Origin: Pelomonas sp047654785
GTDB lineage: Bacteria > Pseudomonadota > Gammaproteobacteria > Burkholderiales > Burkholderiaceae_C
Length of the DNA: 64,000 bases
NCBI RefSeq assembly: GCF_047654785.1
Contig: NZ_JASGKQ010000003.1
Span: 620,001-684,000 of the forward strand
Direction of reading: 5' to 3'
Of this stretch, positions 1 to 8,508 are shown one piece after another. The first letter of the stretch is position 1. Each line of letters starts with the position of its first letter. The notes below the pieces were generated by a model. It saw nothing but the letters and a program-made list of their open reading frames with translations. It did not search any database and had not been told where the DNA came from. Both the position numbers and the translations under genes were made by a program.

Positions 1-398
1 TGGGCGGCATCGCGCCGGCGGCGGCGCGCTACGCCGGGTTCTCGTCGCGCAGCGCGCTGTGGACGGCGCTGCTGCTGTCCGGCGGCATGGCGGGGCTGGC
101 TGGCGCGCTGGAGGTGGCCGGGCCGCTGGGCCAGCTGACGCCCTATGTGCCGGTGGGCTACGGCTTCGCGGCCATCATCGTGGCCTTCGTCGGCCGGCTG
201 CATCCGGTGGGCATCGTGTTCTCGGCCGTGCTGATGAGCATGTTCTACATCGGCGGCGAGCTGGCGCAGAGCCGCATGGGCCTGCCCAAGGCGCTGACCA
301 GCGTGTTCCAGGGCCTGCTGCTGTTCACGCTGCTGGCCTGCGACCACGGGCTGCAGTACCGCATGCGCTGGGCCGCAGGTCGGAAGGGGCCGCCATGA
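1..398 (+). CDS. ABC transporter permease, nucleoside/BMP type (3' end only)
   Basis: The reading frame is open from the window edge (first full codon at base 3) and stops at 396-398, so only the last 131 or so residues are present. They hold hydrophobic membrane segments and the pattern VGYGFAAIIVAFVGRLHPVG, typical of the membrane subunit of purine-nucleoside/BMP-family ABC importers (YufP-like). The stop overlaps the next permease start as ATGA, which indicates translational coupling. Together with the second permease, the lipoprotein binding protein and a purine deaminase it forms an uptake-and-salvage operon; the ATPase gene probably lies upstream, outside the window. The family call is firm, the exact nucleoside is inference. 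Confidence 0.85.
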   Translation, partial: GGIAPAAARYAGFSSRSALWTALLLSGGMAGLAGALEVAGPLGQLTPYVPVGYGFAAIIVAFVGRLHPVGIVFSAVLMSMFYIGGELAQSRMGLPKALTSVFQGLLLFTLLACDHGLQYRMRWAAGRKGPP

Positions 399-1315
399 CC
401 GAGATCGCGCTGCTGTTCGCGGCCACGCTGAGCGCCGGCACCGTGCTGGCGATCGCCGGGCTGGGTCTGCTGATCAACGAGCGTGCCGGCATCGTCAACC
501 TCGGCGCCGAGGGGCTGATGCTGGTGGCGGCCATCGCCGGCTTCGCGGCGGGCGTGCACACCGGCTCCGACGTGCTGGGCTTCATCGCCGGCATGGCCGC
601 GGGCGCGCTGTTGTCGCTCTTCTTCGGGCTGCTGGTGATCTGGCTCAACACCAACCAGTACGCCACCGGTCTGGCGCTCTCGCTGTTCGGTGCCGGCTTC
701 TCGGCCTTCGTCGGCACCGGCTACACGCAGCAGCGCCTGCCGGAGCGCACGCAGTGGGCCGTGCCGGGCCTGGCGGATCTGCCGGGCATCGGCAAGGCGC
801 TGTTCACGCAGCACCCGGTCGTCTACCTGGCGATCGCGCTGGCCGTGGCGCTGCATGTCTTCCTGTACCGCAGCCGCGCCGGGCTGGTGCTGCGCGCGGT
901 GGGCGAGTCGCCGGAGTCCGCCCACGCGCTGGGCTATCCGGTGCGCCGCATCCGGCTCGCCGCGGTCTGCGCGGGCGGGGCGCTGTGCGGGCTGGCGGGT
1001 GCCTACCTGTCCCTCATCTACACGCCGCTGTGGGTGGAGGGCATGGTGGCCGGCAAGGGCTGGATCGCACTGGCGCTGACCACCTTCGCCACCTGGCGGC
1101 CAGCCCGCGTGCTGCTGGGCGCCTACCTGTTCGGTGGTGTCACGATGCTGCAGTTCCACCTGCAGAGCGAGGGCATCGACATCCCGACGCAGTGGCTCAG
1201 CATGCTGCCCTACCTCGCCACCATCGCCGTGCTGGTGCTGATCTCGCGCAACCCGGCGTGGATCAAGGCCAACATGCCCGCGTCGCTCGGCAAGCCGTTC
1301 AAGCCCGGCCACTGA
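395..1315 (+). CDS. ABC transporter permease, nucleoside/BMP type (second subunit)
   Basis: This 306-residue, highly hydrophobic protein is the YufQ-like partner permease. The N-terminal part includes the family pattern GLGLLINERAGIVNLGAEGLML, followed by several further membrane segments. The middle contains the conserved ABC-permease loop RAVGESPESAHALGYPV at about residues 165-185, which contacts the ATPase. I chose ATG 395 because it overlaps the upstream stop (ATGA) and gives a normal length; a longer frame upstream is only a shadow of the first permease. It works in the inner membrane as half of the channel for the lipoprotein receptor encoded next. Confidence 0.92.
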   Translation: MTEIALLFAATLSAGTVLAIAGLGLLINERAGIVNLGAEGLMLVAAIAGFAAGVHTGSDVLGFIAGMAAGALLSLFFGLLVIWLNTNQYATGLALSLFGAGFSAFVGTGYTQQRLPERTQWAVPGLADLPGIGKALFTQHPVVYLAIALAVALHVFLYRSRAGLVLRAVGESPESAHALGYPVRRIRLAAVCAGGALCGLAGAYLSLIYTPLWVEGMVAGKGWIALALTTFATWRPARVLLGAYLFGGVTMLQFHLQSEGIDIPTQWLSMLPYLATIAVLVLISRNPAWIKANMPASLGKPFKPGH

Positions 1316-1351
1316 ACCCACCCCCACCGCCCACCCTCCCAGGAGAAACGC

Positions 1352-2491
1352 ATGACATCCCTCGCCACCCGCCGGACCTTCGCGCTCGCCGCGCTGGCCG
1401 CCGCCGCCGCGCTCGCCGCCTGCTCGAAGCAGGAGGAGGCCCCGGCCGCCGCGCCGGCCGCGCCCGAGGCCGCCGCGAAGCCCGAGCCGCTGAAGATCGC
1501 CTTCGCCTACGTCGGCCCGGTGGGGGACGGCGGCTGGACCTTCGCCCACGACAACGCCCGCAAGGCGCTGGAGCAGGAGTTCGGCGACAAGATCGCCACC
1601 ACCTTCGTCGAGAAGGTGCCCGAGGCGGCCGACGCCGAGCGCGTCTTCAACGACCTCGTCGGCCAGGGCAACAAGCTGATCTTCGGCACCACCTTCGGCT
1701 ACATGGAACCCATGCTCAAGGTCGCGGCCGAGCACAAGGACGTGAAGTTCGAGCATGCCACCGGCTACAAGACCGCCGAGAACCTGCGCACCTACGACAG
1801 CCGCACCTACGAGGGCGCCTACCTCGCCGGCGTCATCGCGGGCGCGATGACCAAGACCAACACCGTCGGCGTGGTCGGCTCCGTCCCCATCCCCGAGGTC
1901 ATCCGCAACATCAACAGCTTCACGCTGGGCGCGCAGAGCGTGAACCCCAAGATCAAGACCAAGGTGGTCTGGGTCAACGAGTGGTTCGACCCGCCGAAGG
2001 AAACCGAGGCCGCGGTCGCGCTGATCAACGGCGGCGCCGACGTGCTGATGCAGAACACCGACTCGGCCGCCGTGCTGAAGACCGCCGAGGAAAAGGGCAA
2101 GCGCGCCTTCGGCTGGGACTCCGACATGCGGGCCTACGGCCCCAAGGCCCACCTCGGCTCGGCCGTCATCAACTGGGCGCCGTACTACATCCAGTCCACG
2201 CGCGACGCGCTGGACGGCAAGTGGGCCACCGGCAAGGCCTGGTGGGGCGTCAAGGAAGGCGCGATCGACCTCGTCGGCATCGCCGACGACGTGCCGGCCG
2301 ACGTCAAGGCCAAGGTCGATGCGGCCAAGGCCGGCCTCAAGGACGGCAGCTTCTCGATCTGGAAGGGCCCCATCGCCGACAACACCGGCAAGGAAGTGCT
2401 GGCCAAGGACACCGTCGCCGACGACGCCTTCCTCGGCGGCATCAAGTTCTTCGTCAAGGGCGTCGAGGGCAAGGTTCCGGGGGTGCAGTAA
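1352..2491 (+). CDS. BMP family ABC transporter substrate-binding lipoprotein
   Basis: 379 residues. The N-terminus is a lipoprotein signal with lipobox LAAC and acylated Cys at residue 24, preceded by a twin-Arg-like RRTF. The mature protein begins with an Ala/Pro/Glu-rich linker and then the Bmp fold, recognisable by KIAFAYVGPVGDGGW, GTTFGYMEP and a TVGVVGSVPIPEV strand. BMP-family proteins (PnrA, BmpA) bind nucleosides, mainly purine nucleosides. An RBS-like AGGAG lies 8 bases before the ATG, and the gene is 36 bases after the permease. Being anchored outside the inner membrane it would deliver ligand to the two permeases. The substrate is inferred from the family and from the deaminase that follows. 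Confidence 0.9.
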   Translation: MTSLATRRTFALAALAAAAALAACSKQEEAPAAAPAAPEAAAKPEPLKIAFAYVGPVGDGGWTFAHDNARKALEQEFGDKIATTFVEKVPEAADAERVFNDLVGQGNKLIFGTTFGYMEPMLKVAAEHKDVKFEHATGYKTAENLRTYDSRTYEGAYLAGVIAGAMTKTNTVGVVGSVPIPEVIRNINSFTLGAQSVNPKIKTKVVWVNEWFDPPKETEAAVALINGGADVLMQNTDSAAVLKTAEEKGKRAFGWDSDMRAYGPKAHLGSAVINWAPYYIQSTRDALDGKWATGKAWWGVKEGAIDLVGIADDVPADVKAKVDAAKAGLKDGSFSIWKGPIADNTGKEVLAKDTVADDAFLGGIKFFVKGVEGKVPGVQ

Positions 2492-2517
2492 GCACCGGCG
2501 TGCAGGAGGTGGGGCGC

Positions 2518-3591
2518 ATGGCTGCCGACATCGACTTCGACCGCATCCCGCGCTCCGCCGTTCCCGGCCTGCTGGCCCGCGCGCCCAAGGCCGAACTGCA
2601 CATGCACATCGAGGGCTCGCTGGAGCCCGAGCTGATCTTCGCGCTGGCCGCGCGCAACGGCGTGGCGCTGCGCCACGCCAGCATCGACGCGCTGCGCGCG
2701 GCCTACGCCTTCACCGACCTGCAGAGCTTCCTGGACATCTACTACGCCGGGGCCAGCGTGCTGCTGCACGAGCAGGACTTCTACGACCTGGCCTGGGCCT
2801 ACTTCGAGAAGGCGGCCGCGGACAACATCGTCCACGCCGAACTGTTCTTCGACCCGCAGACGCACACGGCGCGCGGCGTGCCCATCGGCGCCGTCATCGA
2901 AGGGCTGTCGCGCGCCTGCGCCGATGCGCGCGCCCGGCTGGGCGTCAGCGCGGCGCTGATCCTGTGCTTCCTGCGCCACCTCAGCGAGGAGGATGCCCTC
3001 GCCACCTTGGCGCAGGCGCTGCCCTACCGCGGGCACTTCATCGGCGTGGGGCTGGACAGCGCCGAGCGCGGCCACCCGCCGGGCAAGTTCCAGCGCGTGT
3101 TCGCCCGCTGCGCCGCGTTGGGCCTGCGCCGGGTGGCGCATGCCGGCGAGGAGGGGCCGCCCGCCTACATCGAAGAGGCGCTGGACCTGCTGGGCGTGGC
3201 GCGCATCGACCACGGCGTGCGCGCCGTCGAGAGCCCGGCGCTGATGGCGCGCCTGGCGCGCGAGCGTGTGCCGCTGACGGTGTGCCCGCTGTCCAACGTG
3301 AAGCTCCGCGTCGTGCCCGACCTGGCGGCGCACCCGCTGCCGCAGATGCTCGCGGCGGGACTGGCGGTGACCGTCAATTCCGATGACCCGGCCTACTTCG
3401 GCGGCTACCTGAACCAGAACCTGCTGGCGCTCTTCGACGCCCAGCCCCGATGGGGCGCGCGCGAGGCCTATCGGCTGGCGCGCAACAGCCTGGAGGCCAG
3501 CTTCGCACCGCCGCCGGCCCAGGCCGCATGGATCGCGGCGCTGGACGCCGAGTTCCGGCAGGCGGCGCTTTGGAGCGGCGGGCGCCCATAG
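2518..3591 (+). CDS. Adenosine/adenine deaminase
   Basis: 357 residues, amidohydrolase fold. Zinc ligands appear as HMH (H28, H30) in ELHMHIEGSLEP; HAGEEG supplies the third His and catalytic Glu region; NSDDPAYFGGYL near the C-terminus supplies the catalytic Asp pair. The reaction is hydrolytic deamination of adenosine to inosine or adenine to hypoxanthine. The SDDPAYFGGY version of the last motif is the one I associate with adenine deaminases such as Pseudomonas aeruginosa Pa0148 rather than with E. coli Add, so adenine is a serious alternative. ATG 2518 is preceded by a good AGGAGGT. It follows the transporter by 26 bases and is probably the last gene of that operon. Confidence 0.88.
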   Translation: MAADIDFDRIPRSAVPGLLARAPKAELHMHIEGSLEPELIFALAARNGVALRHASIDALRAAYAFTDLQSFLDIYYAGASVLLHEQDFYDLAWAYFEKAAADNIVHAELFFDPQTHTARGVPIGAVIEGLSRACADARARLGVSAALILCFLRHLSEEDALATLAQALPYRGHFIGVGLDSAERGHPPGKFQRVFARCAALGLRRVAHAGEEGPPAYIEEALDLLGVARIDHGVRAVESPALMARLARERVPLTVCPLSNVKLRVVPDLAAHPLPQMLAAGLAVTVNSDDPAYFGGYLNQNLLALFDAQPRWGAREAYRLARNSLEASFAPPPAQAAWIAALDAEFRQAALWSGGRP

Positions 3592-3694
3592 CCGTTGGGG
3601 TTCGCCGGCCCACCCCAGCCTGCCGGGCTGCGGCGTTGCGACGGTGAAGGCATGGGTGACGAGGCCGCTGAAGCAGGCGCCGGGGCAGATCAAT

Positions 3695-4090
3695 TCAGCG
3701 CTGGCAGGCACAAGGACGCTGTCCTGCGTCTGCCTGGTCTGCGGCCCGCCGACGTTGTCGCGTCATGCCATGGTGGTCAGCCGGGCGGATCAGCAACTGC
3801 CCCAATGCCAGCTTGATGATGGCCGACGCTTGGGCGGCGTTCTGCGGGTCGATGCCCATTCGCTCGCGCAGGCTGGCGTTGGTCATGCGTTGACCACTGA
3901 CGTACTTGTTGACCACTGACGTACTTGAGCGCCGCATGCTGGTAACAGGCGCGCACGCGCTCCTGCGGCGTCATCTCGGCGAACCTGCGCGGTGCATACA
4001 GCACGGCCCGCACCGCCTCCCCCTCCACCACCCGGAAGTCCGGGGGCGGCAACTGGTGCAGTTCCACCGTCACCAGCACCTTGTCGACCC
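3695..4090 (-). pseudogene. Remnant of an AlbA_2-type DNA-binding/ATP-binding protein
   Basis: No intact gene fills the 511 bases after the deaminase. Read leftward, one frame gives DKVLVTVELHQLPPPDF and a stretch ending CYQHAALKYVSGQ. A second frame resumes with KYVSGQRMTNASLRERMGI and continues through NAAQASAIIKLAL. Together these resemble the C-terminal winged-helix part of putative transcriptional regulators with an AlbA_2/ATP-binding N-terminus; the N-terminal domains are missing. The frame switch falls on a 19-bp tandem duplication, and removing one copy restores continuity. Truncated at its 5' side by the toxin gene and frameshifted, it should be non-functional. The family name is from memory and moderate in certainty; the broken frame is seen directly. 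Confidence 0.6.
3890..3927. repeat. 19-bp perfect tandem duplication
   Basis: The unit TTGACCACTGACGTACTTG occurs twice back to back, at 3890-3908 and 3909-3927. Since 19 is not a multiple of three, it shifts the minus-strand reading frame of the remnant described above, right after ...KYVSGQ. It looks like a replication-slippage or break-repair duplication. Confidence 0.95.
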
Positions 4091-4102
4091 CCGTGCCCCG
4101 CG

Positions 4103-4528
4103 TCATGAAAGTGGGCATTGATCCAGCCATTGGCGCGGACTGAAGATGCGCTGCGGCCAGTCCTTAGAGGCCAGCAGGCGGGCATCGCCGGTGACCAGCG
4201 CCAGGTCGTCGCGAACCGCCAGCAGCCCCCACAAATGCTGATCGCCGGGGTCGGGCGACGGGGGGGCGGTCGTGGCGGTCAGCACGATGGCGTGCAAGGC
4301 CAGGTCGGTCAGCACGGTTTCCACCTCTTCGGCGGACAAGCCGTGCAGCTCGCGCAGCTTGGGGCGGCACAACACGTCGCGGTATTCGGCCAGCAACTCG
4401 CCCGACACCACATAGGCGAACCGCGCCGCCAGCATGCCGTCAAGGATTTGCGCCGTCGGCGCTTGTGCATCGGCCGTCAGCAGGCCGGCCACGAGCACAT
4501 TCGTGTCGATGATGACCGGCGCGGTCAT
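4103..4528 (-). CDS. PIN-domain toxin (VapC-like RNase)
   Basis: 141 residues. The PIN-domain acidic residues are present: D8 in IIDTN, E48 in LLAEYRDVL, D96 in DPGDQHLW and D115 in VTGDARLL. The pattern belongs to the group annotated as putative toxin component, PIN family. Such proteins are Mg-dependent RNases that cleave tRNA or other RNA when freed from antitoxin. The start overlaps the antitoxin stop by four bases, the classic antitoxin-then-toxin order. All four acidic residues are kept, so it should be active. The RNA target cannot be told from the sequence. Confidence 0.85.
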   Translation of the reverse strand: MTAPVIIDTNVLVAGLLTADAQAPTAQILDGMLAARFAYVVSGELLAEYRDVLCRPKLRELHGLSAEEVETVLTDLALHAIVLTATTAPPSPDPGDQHLWGLLAVRDDLALVTGDARLLASKDWPQRIFSPRQWLDQCPLS

Positions 4529-4758
4529 CGGCGCTGTTGTCGGGTTTCCTGCAGGGCCAGTTGCATGGCGTCGGCTTCGCCCAGTTTGCTGTGCTGGCGC
4601 GCACGCTGCACCAGGCTCCGCGCTTCTTCACGGGTCTTGATGCCGTAGAACTCCAGGCTTTCGTCGATCAGTTGCCCGATCGACTTGCCGCGCCGGGCCG
4701 AAGCCTCTTTCAGCGCGAGATAGCGCGATTCGCTCAAGGTGATGGTCAGGCGGCTCAT
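4525..4758 (-). CDS. Ribbon-helix-helix antitoxin
   Basis: 77 residues. The N-terminus MSRLTITLSESRYLALKEAS is a beta strand plus helix typical of ribbon-helix-helix DNA-binding proteins, followed by KSIGQLIDESLEFYGI for the second helix. The charged C-terminal part (TREEARSLVQRARQH) would wrap around the PIN toxin. Expected role: neutralise the toxin and repress its own promoter as a dimer. It is the first gene of the pair and its stop overlaps the toxin start. Confidence 0.82.
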   Translation of the reverse strand: MSRLTITLSESRYLALKEASARRGKSIGQLIDESLEFYGIKTREEARSLVQRARQHSKLGEADAMQLALQETRQQRR

Positions 4759-4836
4759 GGCGGCGAGTTCGTGATTTGGTGTTTTTGCACCGTAGCACAG
4801 CGGCGACTTGTTCGGGCGCCCATTCCTCGGCCGCCC

Positions 4837-7800
4837 TCATCGCGGCGATGTCGGCTGCCCCAGCAGCCGCAACACCTCCCGCACCGCCTGCGCGCGGTCC
4901 TGCGGGCTGGAGAGCATCTTCTCGACGCGCAGCTTCTCGTTGCCGACGAGCTTGATGTTGCGGTTCTTCTGCACCAGTTCGATGACGCGCATCGGGTCGA
5001 TGGGCGGGTTGGGGCGGAAGCCGATGTTGATGACGGCCGGCGACGCATCGACCTTGATGACGCCGTAGGGCCGGGCGAGCACGCGCAGCCGGTGCAGGTC
5101 GAACAGCGTCTGGCCCTGCGTGGGCAGCTTGCCGAAGCGGTCGGTGATCTCCTCCAGCATCGCGTCGATGGCTTCAGGCTTCTCGGCCGTGGCCAGGCGC
5201 TTGTACAGGCTCAGCCGCACCTGCACGTCGCCGCAGTAGGCGTCGGGCAGCAGCGCGGGCGCGTGCAGGTTGATCTCGGTGTTCGTCGAGAACGCGCCGG
5301 TGGGCGACAGCAGGTCGGGCTCGCGGCCGCTCTTCAGCGCGCGCACGGCCTCGGCCAGCATGTCGTTGTAGAGCTGGAAGCCGACCTCCATCATGTTGCC
5401 GCTCTGGTTGTCGCCCAGCACCTCGCCCGCGCCGCGGATCTCCAGGTCGTGCATTGCGAGGTAGAAGCCCGAGCCCAGTTCCTCCATCGCCTGGATGGCG
5501 TCCAGCCGCTGCGTGGCCTGCTTGGTCAGGCCCTGCAGGTCCGGCACCATCAGGTAGGCATAGGCCTGGTGGTGGCTGCGGCCGACGCGGCCTCTGAGTT
5601 GATGCAACTGCGCGAGGCCGAATTTGTCGGCGCGGCTGATGACGATGGTGTTGGCGCTGGGCACGTCGATGCCGGTCTCGATGATGGTGGAGCACAGCAG
5701 CAGGTTGTGCTTGCCCTGCACGAACTCGCGCATCACGCGCTCCAGTTCGCGCTCGGGCATCTGGCCGTGCGCGACGACGATGCGCGCCTCCGGCAGCAGT
5801 TCTTCGAGCTTCTGGCGCCGGTTCTCGATGGTCTCGACCTCGTTGTGCAGGAAGTAGACCTGCCCGCCGCGCTTCAGTTCGCGCAGCACGGCCTCGCGGA
5901 TGGTGCCGCTGCTCTCGGCGCGCACGAAGGTCTTGATCGCCAGCCGCCGCTGCGGCGCGGTGGCGATGACGCTCAGGTCGCGCAGCCCCTCCAGCGCCAT
6001 GCCGAGGGTTCTGGGAATCGGCGTGGCGGTCAGCGTCAGCACGTCCACCTCGGCGCGCAGTGCCTTCATCGCCTCCTTGTGACGCACGCCGAAGCGGTGT
6101 TCCTCGTCGATGACGAGCAGGCCCAGGCGCTTGAACTTCACGTCGGCGGACAGCAGCTTGTGCGTGCCGACGACGATGTCGATGCTGCCGTCGGCGATGC
6201 CTTCCATCGCCGCCTTGATCTCCTTGGCCGAGCGGAAGCGGCTCATCTCCGCGACCTTGACGGGCCAGGCGCCGAAGCGGTCGGCGATGTTCTGGTAGTG
6301 CTGCTCGGCCAGCAGCGTGGTCGGCGCGAGGATGGCCACCTGCCGGCCGCCCATCACCGCGACGAAGGCCGCGCGCAGCGCCACCTCGGTCTTGCCGAAG
6401 CCCACGTCGCCGCAGACGAGGCGGTCCATCGGCTTGGGCGAGATCATGTCCTGGATGACGGCGTGGATCGCGGCGCGCTGGTCCGGCGTCTCCTCGAAGC
6501 CGAAACTCGCGGCGAAGGCTTCGTAGTCGTGCGGCGAGTAGCGGAAGGCGTGGCCCTCGCGCGCGGCGCGGCGGGCGTAGAGGTTGAGCAGTTCGGCCGC
6601 CGTGTCGCGCACCTGCTCGGCGGCCTTGCGCTTGGCCTTCTCCCACTGGCCGGAGCCGAGCCGGTGCAGCGGCGCCTCTTCCGGCGACACGCCGGTGTAG
6701 CGGCCGATCAGATGCAGTTGCGCGACCGGCACGTAGAGCGTCGCCTTGTCGGCGTATTCCAGGTGCAGGAATTCGCTCTTCTCCCCGTCGCCGAGGTCGA
6801 TGTTGACGAGGCCCTGGTAGCGCCCGATGCCGTGGTTGATGTGCACGACCGGGTCGCCCACCTTCAGTTCGGACAGGTCCTTGATCAGCGCGTTGACGTC
6901 GCTGGCCTGCTCCTGCTTGCGGCGGCGGCGCGTGGTGGGCGTCGTCGCGAACAGCTCCGTCTCGGTGATGAGCTGGACGGGCCACTCGGCATCGTTCCAG
7001 AAGAAGCCCTGGGCCAGCGGTGCGGCGGTGATGGCGTACTTCTCGTCGCTGGCCCAGAACTCGGCGAGGCCGGACACCGACGGCGGGTCGATCTTGTGGT
7101 CGCGCAGCTGCTCCAGCAGGCTCTCGCGCCGGCCCTCGCTCTCGGCCAGCAGCAGCACCCGGTGCGGCGTGGCGCGGAGGTGCGCTTCCAGGCGGGCCAG
7201 CGGCTCCTGCGCGCCGCGCTCGACGCTGACGTCGGGCAGCGGCCGCGCGAAGTCCACCGGCTCCGCGCCGCGCACCGACAGCACCGCGTGCGGCCTGGCC
7301 AGGCCGAAGAACTCCTCGGCCGTCAGGAAGATGTCCTGCGGCGGCAGCAGCGGCCGCTCGGGGTCGTGCTGCAGGAAGCGGTGGCGCTCCCGGGTGTCGG
7401 TCCAGAAGCGCTGGATGGCCTCGTCCACCTCGCCGTGCAGCGCCAGGCCGGCCTCGGCGCCCAGGTAGTCGAACACGCTGGCCGTCTGCTCGAAAAAGAT
7501 GGGCAGGTAGTACTCGATGCCGCCGCTGGCCAGCCCCTCGCCGATGTCGCGGTACAGGCGCGCCTTGGTCGGGTCGCCGTCCATCTTCTCGCGCCAGCGG
7601 TTGCGGAAGGCCTTGCGCGCCGCCTCGTCCATCGGGAACTCGCGGCCCGGCAGCAGCCGCACCTCGGGCACCGGGTAGAGGCTGCGCTGGCTGTCGGGGT
7701 CGAAGACGCGGATGGAGTCCACCTCGTCGCCGAACAGGTCCACGCGGTAGGGCACGCTGGACCCCATCGGGAACAGGTCGATCAGCCCGCCGCGCACCGC

Positions 7801-8388
7801 GTACTCGCCCGGCTGCACGACCTGGCTGACGTTGGTGTAGCCGGCCAGCGTCAACTGACTGCGCAGCGAGGCCTCGTCGAGGCGCTGCTTCTGCCTGAAG
7901 TTGAAGGTGGTGCCGGCCAGGAAGCTCGGCGGCGCCAGCCGCGCGAGCGCCGTGCTCGCCGGCATCAGCACCACGTCGATGCGGCCCTGTGAGCCCCCAG
8001 GCTGCGGCGTTGCCGCAGCCGCCCCCCCGAGGGGGCGCGCCTCGTCTTGGGGCGGCCCGGCGACTCGGCGGGTCTTCTGCGACTGCAGCAACTCCCACAG
8101 CGTCGCCAGCCGCTCCGAGATCAGGTCCTGGTGCGGGCTGAAGCTGTCGTAGGGCAGGGTCTCCCAGTCGGGGAAGACGGCGACCTTCAGCGCCGGCGCG
8201 AAGAAGGCCAGCTCGTCCTCCAGCCGCTGCGTGTCGCCCGGCTCGGCGGTGAACACGGCGGCCAGCCGGCCGGCGCTGCGCTGCTGCTGCACGAAGCGTG
8301 CGAGCAGCAGCGCGTCGGCGGAGCCCAGCGGGCGGGGATGGGTGAATTTCTTGCCCGGCTGGATCACCGGCAGCGAGGGGAGCGGCAT
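4837..8388 (-). CDS. mfd: Transcription-repair coupling factor Mfd
   Basis: 1183 residues, close to the usual 1150. The order is normal: UvrB-like N-terminal modules (residues about 20-350), RNA polymerase interaction domain (PVVHINHGIGRYQGL, near 515), SF2 translocase with Walker A GDVGFGKT (about 658-666) and DEEHRFG (about 757), the relay segment with QLRGRVGRS, and a TRCF C-terminal domain. Mfd displaces stalled RNA polymerase from DNA lesions and recruits UvrA. Unusual here is a low-complexity insertion of about 33 residues around 103-136 (KTRRVAGPPQDEARPLGG and on), encoded by a palindromic repeat that entered in frame. All catalytic motifs are intact, so I expect a working protein. The toxin-antitoxin pair lies downstream on the same strand. 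Confidence 0.97.
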   Translation of the reverse strand: MPLPSLPVIQPGKKFTHPRPLGSADALLLARFVQQQRSAGRLAAVFTAEPGDTQRLEDELAFFAPALKVAVFPDWETLPYDSFSPHQDLISERLATLWELLQSQKTRRVAGPPQDEARPLGGAAAATPQPGGSQGRIDVVLMPASTALARLAPPSFLAGTTFNFRQKQRLDEASLRSQLTLAGYTNVSQVVQPGEYAVRGGLIDLFPMGSSVPYRVDLFGDEVDSIRVFDPDSQRSLYPVPEVRLLPGREFPMDEAARKAFRNRWREKMDGDPTKARLYRDIGEGLASGGIEYYLPIFFEQTASVFDYLGAEAGLALHGEVDEAIQRFWTDTRERHRFLQHDPERPLLPPQDIFLTAEEFFGLARPHAVLSVRGAEPVDFARPLPDVSVERGAQEPLARLEAHLRATPHRVLLLAESEGRRESLLEQLRDHKIDPPSVSGLAEFWASDEKYAITAAPLAQGFFWNDAEWPVQLITETELFATTPTTRRRRKQEQASDVNALIKDLSELKVGDPVVHINHGIGRYQGLVNIDLGDGEKSEFLHLEYADKATLYVPVAQLHLIGRYTGVSPEEAPLHRLGSGQWEKAKRKAAEQVRDTAAELLNLYARRAAREGHAFRYSPHDYEAFAASFGFEETPDQRAAIHAVIQDMISPKPMDRLVCGDVGFGKTEVALRAAFVAVMGGRQVAILAPTTLLAEQHYQNIADRFGAWPVKVAEMSRFRSAKEIKAAMEGIADGSIDIVVGTHKLLSADVKFKRLGLLVIDEEHRFGVRHKEAMKALRAEVDVLTLTATPIPRTLGMALEGLRDLSVIATAPQRRLAIKTFVRAESSGTIREAVLRELKRGGQVYFLHNEVETIENRRQKLEELLPEARIVVAHGQMPERELERVMREFVQGKHNLLLCSTIIETGIDVPSANTIVISRADKFGLAQLHQLRGRVGRSHHQAYAYLMVPDLQGLTKQATQRLDAIQAMEELGSGFYLAMHDLEIRGAGEVLGDNQSGNMMEVGFQLYNDMLAEAVRALKSGREPDLLSPTGAFSTNTEINLHAPALLPDAYCGDVQVRLSLYKRLATAEKPEAIDAMLEEITDRFGKLPTQGQTLFDLHRLRVLARPYGVIKVDASPAVINIGFRPNPPIDPMRVIELVQKNRNIKLVGNEKLRVEKMLSSPQDRAQAVREVLRLLGQPTSPR
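7989..8072. repeat. REP-like palindromic element inside mfd
   Basis: The segment holds a perfect hairpin GGCTGCGGC-GTT-GCCGCAGCC (8000-8020) followed at once by a CCCCC-CGAG-GGGGG hairpin and a GC-rich tail. Such elements are normally intergenic in Burkholderiales. Here it is translated on the minus strand as Gly/Ala/Pro-rich residues about 106-133 of Mfd without breaking the frame. The boundaries are approximate. Confidence 0.7.
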
Positions 8389-8508
8389 GCGGACCTACAA
8401 ACGACGACAGCCCCGGACGCGGGGCTGGGCGGGATTTTATGGACAGCATGCCCTTCGGCAGCGGGCGGGCGGCTCGCCTAGCATCCCGGCCTTCACACCG
8501 GAGATCCC

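Noticed and set aside
245..2152. Long minus-strand ORF (635 codons) across the ABC transporter genes
   Set aside because: It is a GC-driven shadow: no family similarity, biased composition, and it overlaps clear transporter genes. The same applies to other long antisense frames, such as those opposite mfd, relA, aceE and fdoG.
8409..8426. AGCCCC/GGGGCT hairpin between mfd and the DUF885 gene
   Set aside because: It lies between divergent genes, has no clear T-run and no riboswitch-like core, so I give it no function.
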